Shown: in pieces, positions 50,916 to 51,555 of the stretch
Layout of the letters: each line of letters begins with the position of its first letter
Position numbering within the stretch: the first letter of the stretch is position 1
NCBI RefSeq assembly: GCF_903819335.1
Contig: NZ_CAIJDE010000047.1
Location: 134,633 to 186,187, forward strand
Length of the DNA stretch: 51,555 nt
Direction of reading: 5' to 3'
Source of the DNA: Flavobacterium panici
GTDB lineage: Bacteria > Bacteroidota > Bacteroidia > Flavobacteriales > Flavobacteriaceae
The notes under the pieces: model-generated
Databases searched by the model: none
The model's input: the letters and a program-made list of their open reading frames with translations, nothing else
What the model was told of the DNA's origin: nothing
Made by a program: the position numbers and the translations under genes

Positions 50916-51555
50916 ATAAAAAATTTAAAATAGTATTAAACTAAATATGCTTCAGTAAAACGACAAAATTAAAATCTTCAAAACTGAGAAAAAATGACAT
51001 ATATCATATTAAAGACCATAAGTCCTCAATACAACAATAACAATAAAATACTATTAATTAGGTAGTTATAAAAATATATAAATAATATTTTTATCAAATA
51101 AAGGCTTATAGCTGAAATTTTATTTGTAAGAATTATGTTTTTAATTCTTTAAGGGGTGGTCTTTCTTTTTTTCTCTCTGTATAAATAGCCAAGAAATTAG
51201 GTTCTAAACTTCTAATTCAAAATTGATTCTCTAAAATTATAAAAAATACAAACACTAATATGTTAATTATTAATATTTTACATATTAATTTTTATTAAAA
51301 AAACTGCTAAACAAATTTGATAGCCATAATTGGGAATTTTATTTTAATAAGTGAAAATTTTTTGCTGCATCAACTAAAATTTCCATATGCAGACGTTTTT
51401 TAATCTTTTTCAGGTCTTTTTATGTCCGATTTTTAATTTGCTAAGGATTTAAAAACGAGTAAATTAAATGTAAAATACTACATTTTTAAGTGTTCTAATA
51501 AAATAATTTAACATATTTAAAAGCCTATAAACACAATTTAAATAATTGAAAATCA
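50916..51555. other. gene-free AT-rich region upstream of the second nitrate operon
   Basis: On the minus strand the -7 box TAATTTTG lies at 50971-50964, and the FNR-like site ATGAC-ATAT-ATCAT at 50994-51007, 36.5 bases from the box end to its centre. Beyond 51,010 the DNA is very AT-rich, with no credible gene on either strand and none of the dispersed repeats. It may hold distant operators or the start of the next unit. Confidence 0.5.
50964..51007 (-). promoter_or_regulatory. promoter and FNR-like site of the second nitrate operon
   Basis: ATGACATATATCAT (50994-51007) is centred near -41 relative to the predicted start, identical in spacing to the porin site at 22170-22213. The -7 box on the minus strand is TAATTTTG (50971-50964). 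No -33 TTG is evident, as for a class II activated promoter. Confidence 0.55.

Overview
The window looks like a chromosomal segment of a Flavobacterium-type Bacteroidota, probably near F. johnsoniae. The grounds are low GC, the Bacteroidota promoter signature (TTG, about 19 bases, TAnnTTTG) in front of many genes, weak Shine-Dalgarno sequences, and protein families typical of flavobacteria. The genus is inferred; no rRNA is present.

Layout. Bases 1-507 hold a minus-strand tRNA cluster (Arg-TCT, Pro-TGG, Ser-GCT) with odd truncated tRNA copies. Bases 748-12,684 are ordinary genes: thiolase, NlpC/P60 peptidase, an AraC-type regulator divergent from an aldo/keto reductase-MdaB-YgiN-quinone reductase group, a methyltransferase, a LysR regulator, a DUF2130 protein and two META lipoproteins. 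From 12.9 to 32.6 kb lies a nitrate assimilation locus: NirB, NirD, a DUF4202 protein, a NarX-like nitrate sensor kinase and its NarL-like regulator, NarK, a porin, an FNR-like regulator, a 1172-residue nitrate reductase fused to an NADH/FAD reductase, and a CobG-like/rubredoxin protein. Four unrelated genes interrupt it at 23.6-26.3 kb. A MarR-EVE-SRPBCC operon and a histone-H1-like gene follow.

The right end is read on the minus strand. It carries molybdenum cofactor and siroheme genes (moeA, a TSUP permease, mobA, cobA, moaD, moeB, moaE, moaCB, moaA; 42.8-35.2 kb). It also carries a second nitrate module (50.9-43.0 kb): NarK, NarK, a NarI-like cytochrome b, a cytoplasmic NapA/NasA-like Mo enzyme, a four-[4Fe-4S] protein, a Rieske protein and a small membrane protein. 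I read this as a candidate membrane-bound, inward-facing nitrate reductase built from a Nas-type catalytic subunit.

The parts fit together. NarK and the porin bring in nitrate, the Mo enzymes reduce it, NirBD makes ammonium, CobA supplies siroheme and the Moa/Moe/Mob set supplies Moco. Two shared DNA motifs suggest two control circuits. Heptamers TACTTAT/TACGTAT occur at the nirB, narK, nitrate reductase, moeA and narL promoters. An FNR-like motif, ATGAC-N4-ATCAT, lies at exactly the same distance from the -7 box at the porin and the second nitrate operon.

Intergenic DNA is packed with short dispersed inverted repeats of at least ten families. Many are nested, and one comparison inside the window shows an occupied and an empty insertion site.
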